Assembly: GCA_034509425.1 (NCBI GenBank)
Contig: JAVTVJ010000143.1
Location: forward strand, 992,001-1,056,000
DNA length: 64,000 nucleotides
Direction of reading: 5' to 3'
Source: Eopsaltria australis
Taxonomy: Eukaryota > Chordata > Aves > Passeriformes > Petroicidae
A program made the position numbers and the translations under genes. Below, one piece after another: positions 13,144 to 26,000 of the stretch. Position 1 is the first letter of the stretch. Each line of letters starts with the position of its first letter. The notes under the pieces were generated by a model. It worked only from the letters and a program-made list of their open reading frames with translations. It was not told the DNA's origin and did not search any database.

Positions 13144-14837
13144 ATGCAGTGCCAGGGAAAGTGTCTTGAGTTGGCAAGGAGTTACCAACAGATCAACCAC
13201 AGATTCTCGTTCAGCAGCATATCAGCTGCCACCTCAGTATTTATAGCCACCCTGCTCTTTGAGCTTGTTTATTTTCCTTCCCAAAGGTGGTGGTGGCAGG
13301 AGGCAAAGCTCTGACATTCAGGCTCAGGTGTCCCCAAGGCTGACCTTTCTGTCAAAGAGCAGAAGCTGCAGACACATTTCAAGGAACAAAATCATTTGGA
13401 AACTCTAGACTCTTGTGTCCATCACCACACTGGAAGCACAGTGCAGAGCTATGAGCAAGGGTTGAGCAGAGATCTGGTAATTAACATGCACATATATACA
13501 TTAGGATGGATGTAAAAATGAGCCCGTAATTATTTTATACCTGGAAAGAGAACCAGATGAAGTCCAGCCCCCAGTCTCAAGGCAGAAAAGGTGCTACATA
13601 AAGACATAACACTCTAAACAGACTTGAGTTTTCCATTATTTAAGTTTCCCCCAAGTTTAAATAATGCTGGTTTTTATTGTGACTGTGGCATTGCAACAGT
13701 CACGGACCACGTTTTTCAATCCCATCCTGCATACATTCATGTAGAATCATCTGGTTAAACTCTCTTGGGAAAGAAGTAGCCCTGAAGCCTGCCACAGAAA
13801 GACAAGCAGCACATTTCAGTATCACCAGAGCCCCCACAGATTTATTTCAGAGCTGATGCTGCCAAAATTATGTTCCCCTTCTGCATAATCTAGACAAGAT
13901 GGGTAAAGAAGAAACTGCAGTGAAGAACCACCTCAAGGCACACCCCTAGTTCAGAGCACCGAGAGCCCACACAGGGGGTCCCAGTCCCTCTTTTTGGGCC
14001 CTGCCAACCTGCCAAGGGGGTGGTAATTTGGGGAAGCATGGCAGCACAGAGGATGCAGGCAGCCAGCAGATACAGGGACCAGGAAAGCATCACTCTTCTC
14101 CACTAGGCTTAGAGGATAAGACTAATCCTGCAAGGCTCACTCAGTGTGACAGTTTGTCCTTATTATGCTCAAAATGCAGCAGTCTCAGGAGAAGACAGAG
14201 CTAAGGTCTCATGGCAAAAGCCTCTGAGATGCCAGTGCTGCAAAAACCACAATGCTGTGAAAAATGAACAGAGGAAAGATGGGAAGCAGTCAGCTACTGA
14301 CTAACACCAGACCAGTAACTGCTGCAGAGTGGCACCAGCCTCCATCCCTTCATCCCCTCTTAGCATTGCCCACGATGCACATCCAGCATATCTGGGCTGC
14401 AGCATCCCATTTTTTTTGGGGGGGGGAGGTTTCACCATTCTAGTAACCCCACTGCCACTCCCACCACCATGTGCACACCGTGTTACTTAGGGAGGAGAAA
14501 CAGCACAATGTCATGTTAATTTAGCTGTGGAAACACTTGCCCTGGCACATATGAGTACCTCATAAAGAGCTGCACACATCTGCTCTGAGCCAGTTCTCTC
14601 CCTGGTTCCTGACCACCACTAGAGAGCTCTGGTCTCCCATAACCTGCTCACTTCTCTGCTGTCACCACAACCTGAATTACAGCAGTTGTTTGTTGAAAGC
14701 ACATCCAGGTCCCTGAGGGCTTTAAGTGGAGAAAATATACCCTGCAAATTAACCCTCCTTAGAGAAGGAATCTCACACAAACAGCCTTTGGGGCCTTCTG
14801 TGCCCTCTCCAAACTGGCAGGGCACAGGAATAGTAAT

Positions 14838-14905
14838 TGGAGAAGTTTTCAGCCAGCCAGCTGAAAACTGGAGAAGTTTTTCATCAGCCAGCTACAGAAC
14901 TGTGT
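14838..14905. repeat. Local imperfect tandem duplication containing a perfect inverted repeat
   Basis: The unit starting 'ggagaagttttcagccagcc' recurs at once as 'ggagaagtttttcatcagcc'. Inside the first copy GTTTTCAGC (14,845-14,853) and GCTGAAAAC (14,860-14,868) form a perfect 9-base stem around a 6-base loop. No gene is nearby, so it may simply be a replication-slippage product. Confidence 0.75.
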
Positions 14906-16910
14906 TGAGAAATTGGTGCAACCAGTTTGCACACATGCAAGGTAGTGCTGTTTTCACCTCAAAACAGAACATCTCTATGCACCACACTGCTACTGCCCCA
15001 GCCTCACTTGAAAATCCCAGCACAGCAGAGGAAGGGCTGAAAGGAGGAGAATGGGGCCATGCTGCTCAGTGCTTTGAAGAACACAGGACTCCTTGAATTC
15101 CTGCCTCCCAGGACTGAAGCAAAGGATGGAGAGAACAAGGGTACCCATCAGCAGAAAGAGCAAGAATTGGAATTCTCTCCTTCCTTACCTACACTTTCCT
15201 AAAGTGTTAGGACAGCAGAAACTCTTCATTGTCTCTACACCATAAAAGTGTTATTACTTGGAAGGTCACCCCCCTAAAAAGGCAGATGGTACCAGATAGA
15301 GCCATCAGCTCATTACTGTGCTGGGTTCCAGGACAGACAGCTATACTGACCTTACCAAAGCTGGATTAGCAGTACAGAGGAATTTTTCTTTCCTTTTTTT
15401 TTATAGCTGACATCACCAGTGATTTTGGTTGAAGCCTGTGATGTTGCTCAGGTCTATTACCTGGGGAGCTCAGCTCTGTGCTTCTCCTAGCTGATCACTC
15501 CCCAGGAAGTCTCTGCAGGCTCCTCCATTGCTCACCCAAGCACTACTCCTTCCCCTTTTAGAGCCAATTATCTCCAGTGGAAAATGCATCAAAATAGCAA
15601 GGATCTAGATAGAGCAGACACACAGAAAGCCCCTTTCCAACATATGTCAAGCTCCTTTTCTTCTTGTCACTCAGACTGATGATACTTTTCCTCCACCTCA
15701 CGTTCAAGCAGAGTTTCAAGGTCTTGGGAAACAGCTTTGCTGCAGAGACTCCTACACGAACAAATTCTCACAGCTGCCATCATTACAACATCTTCAAATT
15801 TTATTAAATGCTTACAAAAAAAAAAAATCCAGGGGGCAGAAAGTTTTAAGCAGAAAGCACACTGATAGAGGAGAAGAAACAAGCTGTCCTCTTCTCCAAG
15901 AGGGCAGAAACAAGTTGCAAAATTATGTTGACATGGAAAGAAGGTAGAAATGAGGCTTTAAAGAGGGGAGGGGGGACATGTTAACACCATGAAGTATGAA
16001 AATATGGGAGAGTTCAGAAACAACCCTAGAAGCTGATTTGCAGACCTCAGGCCCAAGGCCAGAAATGCCACTCTTTAGGGACTCCGTTTCCTCAAGCTCA
16101 CACAGCAAGCCTTGGTCTCCACAAATAATTCACTAGGATGCCATTTTACCAAGACAGCTTCCAGCATCAGCCATCTCCCAGATATCCTGCTCAGCTGCAG
16201 GAACATAGCTGGCAAGTTATCAAGGTGCCAGGATATCTAACTTTTACAAATGTTTCAGTGACTGGCACTGGAGCTCATGGGTTAGAGAATAAGCAAATCA
16301 CTTTCCCAGAGAAGGGAGATAATACCAGTGGTCAGCACTCCTCAGCTGGGCAAGGAGACCTCCAATCCATCTTAGGCAGAGGAAGGAAGCAGCTATTTGA
16401 AACAAAGCTGCTATTGCCCTGCTGAGACAGAAAAGTGGCAGGAGCATTCTGGCATGGGTATGTAACTGTGATTAAAGAATGATCTGGGAACTAAAGGAAA
16501 AAAAATCAGGACTAAGTTGAATGCAATCTGATGTACACAGAGACCAGGAGATGGAAGTCCCTCAAAGCAGATGATGTAGAGGGAGAGAGGCTGCACCATA
16601 AACAGGGGAAGACTTTACCCACAGCTGGCACCAAAAGAGTGACAAGTGGTCCTTGCACTCTCATCACACTCTCCTTGCAGTCTTTGTACACTCAGGACCT
16701 GCCCACTGCCCTCCTTTCAAACACCAATTATTCTACCAGATTTCTGTTGAGCTCACTCTCTGCTACCATCCAGCCACCAAGGGCCACAAAAGGAGAAATT
16801 CTTAAGCATGTAACAAAAGCCTTGCCTGCTCAGCAGGGCAGCAGATCCCTCTCTTCCAACACTTAAGGAGAGGGAACAGAGCCTCTCATTGCCATAGCAG
16901 AGACAGATTA

Positions 16911-16985
16911 AACAAAAAAAAACCAAAAAAAAACCAAAAAAAAAAAAAAAAAAAAAAAACCAAAAAAAAAAAAAAAAAAAAAAAA
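16911..16985. repeat. Poly(A) tract with CC interruptions
   Basis: About 75 bases of A runs broken by CC at intervals. No retroposed gene body is recognisable to its left, so it looks like an expanded A-rich simple repeat rather than a processed pseudogene tail. Confidence 0.9.
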
Positions 16986-19132
16986 GCCAAAGAGTCACAT
17001 AGAAAGTTAAAACAGGGATGAGTTTTGCCAGCTGATCTAGTTCCTTTCATCTGTCTGGAGGCAGTGTGGGGTATTGCTCAAACCCCAAGAGGAGTCAGGC
17101 TGTACCCAAAGCAGACTGACAGCAGTCAGGAGAAGAGAAACATCCTTCAAATATCTTCCATGGAGCAGAGGAAATAGTGGCATGGAGGGTTGCATCGAGC
17201 CAGGACCAAGCTCAGCTGCAAGACAAGAAAACAATAAGGTTATGGATACCATTTGGCCTCTCATGAGCAGTACCCTGGGCTATACAGAAGCTGTGTCTTC
17301 CCTAGCAATTATAGGTGTGTTTCTCCCACCCATTTTCACAAAGCCCAGTGAATCAGCCCACCCATGGGGCTCTGGCACAAGTGAGCCATGCTGGGAAAGT
17401 CCATGCTCATGGCAGAGGAGATCCGAGGGCTGCACGCCTGGCAGAGGTCATGGCTGCACTCCTGCCACGCAGTCTCCCACCCCAGGAGGGGATTAGCAGG
17501 CTTCCTCCCAAGCCCAAGAAAGCCACTGAAGCAGAGAGTGTTCCCACAGCCCCCAACAGCCGCAGCTCTGTTTGGGACCATCTGCAGCAGTGTTGGGTTC
17601 CTGCAGCTCCCCATCTGCTCCACGCACGACAGCTGGTGCAGCCAAGGGACTCCAGCACACAAATGACTTTTCCATCACTTGATAAATGACTCCTGCATGC
17701 TGACACTCTCCCCACAATTCTGATTTGGGGCTGATTGCAAATGGAGCCAAGTCAGGAGAACAGTTAGGGTCCAAGAGTGGGTGAGTGACCATCCACCTAT
17801 GAAAACTCAACCAGCAGCAGGGAAACTTAACCCTTTGAAAGCCTCTTGACTTCTAGGTTTACTTCCTTCTAGCTTATCACAAACCCACACAAGTTTCTCA
17901 GGCTGTGCTTCCCCTGATGTTCCTGGATTTTCAGCTCCAGCCTTTCCACTGGCAATAAAGCAAGCCTGTCTGTTTACTTTTGCTCCATTAGGTGGCAAAG
18001 AAGAAGACAAATCTTCCTTGTTGCAGAATTTCTCCTGAGCACACAAAGCTCTGAAGGAGACTCAAAACAAAGCCAGGCATGACAGGGAAGAAAAATAAAT
18101 TAACAGCTGATTTTCTTTTGCTGTCTCTTAGCACCTTACTGCTCCATTAGTCCAGCACACAGACTCCAATACAGTCACATGCCATGGAAGTTACCACCCA
18201 CAAGGGCTCCAAGACCCACAGCACAGCAGGTTTCAAGTCATCTGGGATGCTGAGATAGCAGCAAGAGTGATTTTAAGAGCACAGACTATTGTAAGAGATA
18301 ACAAATCTTGAGGTTATTCAGCATGAAGCAGCCTCTGACTTTGGGAGCAGGGGGATTCTCCTGGTGTGTGCATACTAAACTTTCCACTCTGAGAGCCCCC
18401 ATGCCCTCCTCAGTAGCACCTGGCAGTTTGCAACAAATGCCAGGCAGGATCCTTCTCTGGTTCATGTGGGAAGCTGCATTTTTCTGGAGTGCAGCAGTCC
18501 ATAGCACAAGGAAAACACTCCAAAGGTGATCAGTAGTTGGGAAGTTCACTGCCCAGCCTCTTTAGTATTCCCTACACCAGCCTGAAGCAGGAGAACCTTA
18601 TAAATCTGGTTTACCAGTGCTGCTGGACCATAGCTCATCTTGTAGTACAGGCTGTCCATGGGACCACATTAAACAGGAGCAGATTAAGTTGTTCCACAAT
18701 AAATCCTAGCATGAGGTGCATGTATTTGCTCACTCTTCAGCAGATTTTTTTTAAATGTCACAAAGAACCCCACAAGCAATTACTGATTCCTACACAAACA
18801 GAGCCAGAGTAGTGTCACACAAAGTACCTCATGTCCCTCCAACTGAGACATTTTGGCTTTCTGACCCAGAAGAATCTAAAATACCCATGAGATTGCAGAG
18901 GAAAGCAGGTATATGAGAAAGGAATGGCCTCTGAGCCCTTTTTTGGAACAGTGCAGACTTGCCTCTAAGAGTAGCTCCTGGAACAAAGCAAATCCCAATC
19001 ACAGCCTTGTGCCTAAGGAATGAAGCTGATAAGACACTGAGAATGCCCAACAGTTGTCACCCCCAGCTGACACAAATCCCCTCCAAGCCCCCTCACAGAA
19101 ACAGCAGGTCTCTCATGCCTACAGCTAAAATA

Positions 19133-19660
19133 AATCACAGAATGATAGAATAGCTTGAATGGGACCTTTAGTTGAAAGGGACCTTTAAAGGTCATCTAAT
19201 CCAACACCCATGCAATGAACAGGGACATATGCAGCTAAATCAGGCTGCCCAGACCCCCATCCAGACTGACCTTGAATATTTCCAGAGATAGGGCATGCAC
19301 CACCTCTTTTTCACCACCCTCATCATTAAAAAAAAAACAACAAAAAAACAAAAAAAATCAGCTTCCTTATATCTAAGTCTGAATCTACCCTCTAGCCTAA
19401 ACACTCTACCCTTTGTCCTATTGCAACATGCCCTACTAAAATGCCTGTCCCCTTCTCTCTTATGAGCTACCTTTATATATTAAAAGGCCACTGTAAAATC
19501 TCCCCAGAGCCTTCTCCAGGATGAACAGCCCTAACTCTCTCCAGCCTGTCTTCATAGAAGTGTTGCTTCCCTCTGATCATTTTTGTGATCCTCCTCAGGA
19601 CCTGCTCCAACAGATCCATGTCTTTCTGGTTCTCAGTGCACCACTTGCTAGACACTGCCC
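19133..19660 (-). mobile_element. CR1-type LINE, truncated 3' portion, antisense
   Basis: The plus strand opens with 'aatcacagaatgatagaata', then 'gacctttaaaggtcatctaatccaacac', 'ccatccagactgaccttgaat' and later 'ctccccagagccttctccagg'. This is the familiar inverted order of avian CR1 3' ends. An A-rich insertion (19,327-19,358) interrupts it. Only about 500 bases of the LINE remain and there is no open reverse transcriptase frame. Its presence is the best single sign that the genome is avian (or from a close reptile relative). The left end is sharp and the right end approximate. Confidence 0.88.
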
Positions 19661-19771
19661 ACCACAGCCTCTGCTCTGCAGGGCAGCTCATCCACCTCGA
19701 TGAGGGCTTGACCTTGAAGCTTTTGGGCTCATCATGCCAGCTCTTCAGTGCTTTTATTTGCTGCTGCCTTT

Positions 19772-19776
<5 letters not shown>

Positions 19777-19807
<31 letters not shown>
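19777..19807. repeat. Poly(A) tract
   Basis: About 30 uninterrupted A residues, a short distance right of the CR1 remnant. CR1 elements do not normally end in poly(A), so the tract is probably independent of it. Confidence 0.9.
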
Positions 19808-19810
<3 letters not shown>

Positions 19811-21277
19811 ATCCTTCTCTGGCCATCCCCAAGCAGTTTTGGCAGACACACCACCTGCTTGCTGGGTATGGATCACCTCCCCAGCCCAGTGCTGACAGCA
19901 GCACTGCAAGCCCAAAGCCAGCACTGGGCACTCAAAGCACAAGTAGCAGTTCTGCACTTTTCAGAGTTCTGTTCAGGACAGCTTTCCCGCACAGCTGGTA
20001 TCATGTTACACACCCACACTAACCAGAGCAGGCTGGGAGCCACCAGGAACAGAACACAGCACATGAAATAAATAGCCCCCCTGGGCAAGCCTGACATCAC
20101 CCTGCCCTCATCTTCCTTGTTTCAGGATGCTCAGTTGCATCCAGCACCAGGGATTAAGGGGCTCAGTGATTTATGCCTCGTTTCATAGCAAAACTCAGCA
20201 ACTCTGTGCTGAGCAAGAGCCAGGATAGAGTCAGATTTCCTTCCTGGGGCTGCCAAAGAGTCATTGCAGGTCAGAGGCTATTTGGTTCTCCCCAGCTTGC
20301 TCAGGAAGAGAAAGGAGAGAACTGAGACTAGTTTTATCTTCATATCCCCAATACAGACCTTTAGCTTTACTGTGCTCCCCTGACCAGTGGTCACTAAGCT
20401 CTACAGACCAACACTCACCAGAAAGGAGGCAGTGATGAGTTAGTGACAAAGAGCAGGAAAAGCAGCCATGCATCCCTGCAGGAGCAGCCCAGCATTGGCC
20501 AAAGGGCTGCAAATGCCACTGGAGATCAGACCTGACACAGAGCCATTTCTGCTTCACTCCAGAATGGGTGATAAAGGCAAGACGGGGGCAAAGCTCCCCA
20601 AGGGAAAGAGAAAACTTGGTTTTATCTTGGAGGAAAATATTGCCCCTGCACTTCATGCAGCAAGAAAAGACCAGCCAGAGTCAGTGCTGTGAAAAAAATA
20701 CTTCCTCACTGATAAACAGAGTTCTTGAGAAGGCCTGGATTTCACAGGGGTGTCTTCATGCCAGCTGAAATCAATCAATGCCAGTGTTGACTTTGATTCA
20801 GATGACACATGTAGTTTATGGCTGTTGTGTTGTATGCAACATTGTATCAGAGTATTAATAACCGAAATTTGGAAAGCCATGAAACAGTCCTGCTTTTTGC
20901 CTCTGGAGATGTTTCAAAGCTTCAAAATTTTAAACCCACTTTGTTTCCCTTGACATTTCCTTCCAAATCCCATTAGGACTTGCCAAGACACGAACGTCTG
21001 GGGTCCCCAGGAGGTCTCACTGTGCTAATGCCAGGAGCAGAAGGGCTCCAGGTTTGGCAATACAGCTTCCCCCCAGGACATCTCTTGCCCTGCCACACCC
21101 ACCCTCAACACTGGCTGAGGTCACCTCAGGAGAGTAACAAAACCAAGAGTGACATTCTTCTCCCCCAATATTGACTCCACACTCATAGCTTTTAGAGAGA
21201 GGAAGAGGAGGACTTGTACATAAATATTTCAGAATCTAGCCCATGCCAACTCTAAACTTGGTCTTTTCTTGCAGGAA

Positions 21278-22891
21278 ATGACAATGCTGATAACAGTATC
21301 ATCCTCCACGCAGCCTGTTCCCATCCACCACCCCCTTTCTCCCCCTCCCACCCTCCCCAAGCCCGGGAAGGACAACCTGCGGCTGCAGCGGCTGCTGAAG
21401 AAGGCAGCCAGGAAGAACGCCATCCTCACCTCGGAGCAGGGCAAGTCCTTCCGCTCCAGCCTTTCGCCTGTCAATGAAGCCAGCCCCGACCAAGAGCGTG
21501 CTGAGAGCCCTGCCCTAGAAGAGCCCCCTGAAACCACAGCACCCTCCTCTGCCCCGCTGCCAACCCAGCTCTCCGTCAGGCCCGTCACCCACCGCGCCCC
21601 CTCCCCTTTCCGGAAGGGAAAGCCTTTCACTCTGAAGGTCACCGAGCAGCGGCGCATTGCTGAGCATGTCAAGCTCACAGCCTCCTCTGCCATGCCCCTG
21701 CTACAGAAGCCAGGAGCTGCTGAGACTCCACAGCAGCCTGAAGGATTGGGCTCCCACCTTCCCCCTCCATCCAACCCTTCAGGATCTGTTTTCTCCCAGC
21801 CTCCTCCTTCCAGTGCACCCACTAAAGAAGGGGCACCAGAGGTTACCTATTTCACCAAGGTGAACACTTATTTCCACAGTGTCAAGCCACCCAGGGCTAA
21901 GACTCCCACACCAAACCTGACCCAAGGAACTGTCAGCCACAAAGACAAGAGGCCTACTTCCCCAGCACCTCAAACAAGCAGCTCTGAACCATCTCCAGAG
22001 CAGACATCCACCTCACTTACAGACAGCAAGGCCACTCCCCCCTTGCTGGAACCTCCCCTCCTTCCTGCTGCAGAGACAGAGCCTCCTGATCAAGCTTCCA
22101 AGCCTGTTCCTGCTGAGAAGCCCAGCAGCTCTGATGCCCACTCCAATAAGCCTACAACCCATGGAAGTGACACAGAAATATCCAGATCTGAGACAGCTCC
22201 TGAGTTAGCTGAACAAGACAGAGACATCCCAAAACCATCAACATCCAGTGCTCCCTGGAGGCAAGCATACCCAGCGACTGCAACTCCAGCACAAGCTGAT
22301 GGTACCAGCTCCACCTCCACAGACACCAAGGCAGAACCCATCACTGAGCCCCAGCCGAGCCCCAGCTTACCCAACACCACCTGTCCCCCCAAGGCTGAGC
22401 CAGCACCACCATCAGAAGAAGCAGCAAGAGCTCCTAAAACCAGTGCCAGTGGCTGGCATCGCCTCAAGAAACACTTGATGGTGCAGCCAGAGGCAACCAA
22501 CTTCCCAGAGTCCAAGCCACAAAAGGTGGCTCAGGAGGCAGAGAATAAAGAGGACACTTCTAAAGCAGTCATCAAGCAAGACTGCACGCTGGTTAAATCG
22601 AAAGCCATGAGGATGTGGGATGCCATTTTATACCAGGTGGCATTCACCAAGGAGAGGAAGCAGCAAGCAGAAGAGAAGAAGCCACAGAAGGAAGAAAACA
22701 TCTTTCTTCCCCGCCGCCTCCCCGTCCTTCTGCACAAGCCGCGCTTTGACGCCCGGAAGCTGAAGGAACTGGCTGCCAAACCCATGACAAAGATCAGCAC
22801 CGTGTTTGAGGTGAGCCGCTTCCGACCCAAAGGGGCCGAGGGGCACACCAAGAGCTTTAACAGAACAGCATCAGGATGGTCAGTCAACTGA
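21278..22891 (+). CDS. PRR33: Proline-rich protein 33, 537 residues in one coding exon
   Basis: A splice acceptor (cttttcttgcag) ends at 21,274. The first ATG after it is 21,278, and a second in-frame ATG at 21,284 gives a start beginning MLITV. The reading frame is open to TGA at 22,889-22,891. The protein has three parts. Residues about 25-48 are a Pro stretch followed by a basic helix with the core KPGKDNLRLQRLLKKAARK. The middle, about 50-390, is low-complexity Pro/Ser/Thr/Ala and likely disordered, with islands near 117-132 (FTLKVTEQRR) and 188-205. The C-terminus, about 392-537, is basic and less biased (KSKAMRMWDAILYQVAF, then RRLPVLLHKPRF). I recognise the N-terminal core and the position beside LSP1 and TNNT3 as PRR33; its molecular function is not established to my knowledge. 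GC and codon use are higher than in the flanks. The function stays open and the assignment is from memory. Confidence 0.82.
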   Translation: MTMLITVSSSTQPVPIHHPLSPPPTLPKPGKDNLRLQRLLKKAARKNAILTSEQGKSFRSSLSPVNEASPDQERAESPALEEPPETTAPSSAPLPTQLSVRPVTHRAPSPFRKGKPFTLKVTEQRRIAEHVKLTASSAMPLLQKPGAAETPQQPEGLGSHLPPPSNPSGSVFSQPPPSSAPTKEGAPEVTYFTKVNTYFHSVKPPRAKTPTPNLTQGTVSHKDKRPTSPAPQTSSSEPSPEQTSTSLTDSKATPPLLEPPLLPAAETEPPDQASKPVPAEKPSSSDAHSNKPTTHGSDTEISRSETAPELAEQDRDIPKPSTSSAPWRQAYPATATPAQADGTSSTSTDTKAEPITEPQPSPSLPNTTCPPKAEPAPPSEEAARAPKTSASGWHRLKKHLMVQPEATNFPESKPQKVAQEAENKEDTSKAVIKQDCTLVKSKAMRMWDAILYQVAFTKERKQQAEEKKPQKEENIFLPRRLPVLLHKPRFDARKLKELAAKPMTKISTVFEVSRFRPKGAEGHTKSFNRTASGWSVN

Positions 22892-23004
22892 AGCCAGGCT
22901 GCTCCACGCCCCTGGGGGTTCCCACAGGGCACCAAGCAAGAGCAAAACCTATGACTGAGCTTACTGCCCAGTGGAGCCAAGTGTAAGGAAAAAAAGGAAA
23001 TGAA

Positions 23005-23010
23005 ATTAAA
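23005..23010 (+). other. PRR33: Candidate PRR33 polyadenylation signal (ATTAAA)
   Basis: ATTAAA occurs 114 bases after the PRR33 stop codon, with a GT/T-containing stretch about 35-50 bases further on. It is the first such hexamer after the stop; no AATAAA lies close by. The site is plausible but common by chance. Confidence 0.35.
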
Positions 23011-26000
23011 CCCCTCCAAACCAGCAGCCCCATGCTGCAGGTTTAAGGGTTACTTTCCATACGTTTAAAAGCTTAAATGCATAACTACCACATCCACAGG
23101 TCACAGGAAAACAAACATGTTTGTTTTAGAGTCAACAACCATCACTGGATGCAGCAACAGAGTGAAGGGAGTGGAGGCACACAGTGAAGAGGACAAGCTG
23201 CCTACAGAAAAAAGACCAGTTTAGAGGAGGATAATGGAATCTGAATTTTTTTGTTGCATTTATCTAAGACAGAGATAGATCCTAGGAACAGCAGCAGTTG
23301 CAGATGAGATGAAGGAATCTGGGTTGCTCCACATCCCTAGGGAGTCTTAGAAACCAAATTCAAAGAGGATAGTTAAAATCTCTATCTCCTCTACTGGAAG
23401 TATACCCCACGCTCATTTGCTGAGAACAAAATGGAAACTCATCCTTTCACCCAAGGCACAGACAAGAGACAGCATAAGATATCCTGCTCTCACCAAGCAG
23501 TTCCTCTGCCTGACAAAACAGGCATCATTTGACATCCTCCTAGGCCAGTCTACTGAATAATAATGGACAGAATAATAATTTTGTTTCAATAATCAAGTTC
23601 TGTTATGTATTTTACCATCTTTTCTCCACAACAGCTGATGATTAATGTTTCCATGATAACCAACAAAACCCTGCTTTAGCATGTGGGTATCCAATTCTGT
23701 ATTTAACAAGGTGCTGGTTTCTGAGGGGTTCTGCTAACCACATGTAGGCTCATTTTCAGGGCAAACATCGTGACAGTTACATACTTGTTTGTCCCTGATG
23801 TCCTAAAAAGAAGGGCATTTAAAGGAAAATCCCCAGCTCTGCCCATCCACAGAGACAATTGGACTTTCCAGTATTACACTCACCCTTTGCAGCTCCACTG
23901 CCAGCAGGCTTGTGAGCATGAAAGTCGGGAGATCAGTTATTTCTGTTTCACAAGGGTCGTATGCTGAGGTGTTCCTATACAGTTAATATAGGATTGCTAT
24001 GTTTAGCCCAAATGGAATATAAAGAGCTGTGCACAGAGTTTCCTTTTTCATACGCAGAGGACATGGAACTGACCAACATTTCCTCAAGCCAATCTGCAAA
24101 CAGACTTAAAAACAAAAAAAGCCTCTTTTGCCTTTTTTGAAGTCTTCCTATTTTGCAGTGATGCTGTAAGAGCAGTTCAGTTAGCAAACCTTCACTTAAG
24201 TTTTCACTTTGCTGGTCTTGTCTCTACTTTGTAACCCCTTCCCAAGTCAAAGGGCAAAAACCAAGAAGGAAGAATAACCCAATTATCTAAAGTGGGGATT
24301 TCTTCAAACCCCCAGCTTTCAAAGAGAAAGGTAAAAAGAAGTTGGAAATGCGCCAGTAATCACAAGTGAATCCTAGGTAAGCCTCTGCAGAATAATTTAA
24401 CGTTGCTGCAAGAGAAGGCTACAGAGAAAGACCCACGCAGCAGCACAAACATAAAAATTTAAAGAGTGCAGTATAAAACACGTAATGCAGATAAAGGCAA
24501 CCATACCAGAGTGATAAATGGCACCTTAGTGCAGCACAGCCAGATGGATGCCTCTCCACAAAGGTCTGTATGCACAAAAGCCACAGCACTGGCATGAAGC
24601 AGAGCAGCCAACATCAATTACATCTGGGAGACCACAAGAATCTGGCCAGAGAAGGGGGTTTAAGTAGCACTTGTGCTTCTTAACAGATCTTGTCCTGCAG
24701 CAAGGACAACCACCCAGAGCAAACCTCACCTAAGGCTTAGGTTTTGCATCTGCTAGGCTTCCAGTCAGGCTGCATCCACAGCCCAGCCCCACTGCACGTG
24801 GATGAAGGACGGAGAAATGCCATTGGGAAAAGTAATTCCCACAAGCAGAAGGAAGGAGACCTGCAGGAAGGCAGGTCTGAGTGCATGGTTTAGCCCTTTT
24901 ACCCCAAAAGCAAAGCACAGCAAGCATGGCAAGTCCTGCAGAGACAGACCCTGACATTAGAGTATCAAAAAGGCAAGGACATATCCCTGTAGGCAACAGA
25001 TTTCTACCCATGGCTGTGTACTGAAAGTCACTGGAGTGTGTTTCAGCCTGAGCTGCTGTGCTGAGCAAGAGAAGGGGAAATGCTACTGGGCACAGAGTTT
25101 GCCTATTTTTCAATCCCAAGCAGCATCAGGCAGTTGCTAAGAGCCCAAATTGACGCTTACAGAAAAACCCTTGTTCCACAGCCTGCAGTGAGGTCCTGCA
25201 GCCCAGGAAGGGAGGGAAGGAGGAAAAACTACACCTGTGATTAAGCAACTAGAAAGCTGATAAGGTGGTGTAAAGCAAGTGACAGGGGTGAGCCAGAAGG
25301 GTTTGGGAGCAAGAAGGCCATGACAATGATCCAGTAGTAGGGAAAAAGGATGAACTTAGTTCAGGGGCTGCAGAGGAGCTGGGGAGCAGGGAGCACACAG
25401 CATACAAAACAGACAGCCAAGAACCTAAGAACAGAAACAAGCCAAGCTCCTCAGCTATCACAGCCATTTTGCTATTCACAGTAAAAAAAAAAACCCAATC
25501 CTTCCATGTGCACAAACACATGGAGCAACAGTGTTGTGCTATGGCTGCTTGAAGTGCTGGGTGGATCTCAGAGGAGATCCTGTGACAGTGCCCACCTTTC
25601 AAGGAAAGATGCTGGACAAAGACCAGAGGCAAAGGTGTTTTCATCTGAGCTGCTTCGAGAAACTCAGATAGGGCAAACAAGACCTGCTGACAGCCCAGCA
25701 AAACCTATTTGCTGCAGAGAACTGAGGCTGAGTAGGTCCTACCTGTTGCATTGAAACAGACTTCAGGAAAAAGAGGATACTGATCAAAGGGGAGACCTTA
25801 TAAAAGGTTTCTTAGAGTTACAGGCAGAGAAGCAAGTCGAGGGTACAAGTTCTGTGGGCTAAAAACATAGCTCCGGGCAGTCTTGGGCTTGTACTGCTGC
25901 TCATCTCAAAGGAGCATTCAAAAGGGCGTCTCCTATAAATGGGCACTACAAAAGGAAAAAACAAGCCTAAACAAACAAAACAATATGCAACACTCAGAAG

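Larger units (their letters stand above)
5710..21274. other. Intergenic region plus probable 5' untranslated intron of PRR33
   Basis: About 15.5 kb with no exon I can support. The acceptor at 21,274 implies that a noncoding PRR33 exon lies somewhere here on the plus strand, but I could not place it. Contents include a short (TG)n at 7,484-7,497, AT-rich repeats near 13,088-13,143, a hairpin with a local duplication at 14,838-14,905, A-rich tracts at 16,911-16,985 and 19,777-19,807, and a CR1 fragment at 19,133-19,660. Long open frames exist but look like chance. Confidence 0.6.

Noticed and set aside
16911..16985. Poly(A) tract as the tail of a processed pseudogene
   Set aside because: No gene-like sequence or flanking target-site duplication was seen next to it, and CC interruptions fit a simple repeat better.
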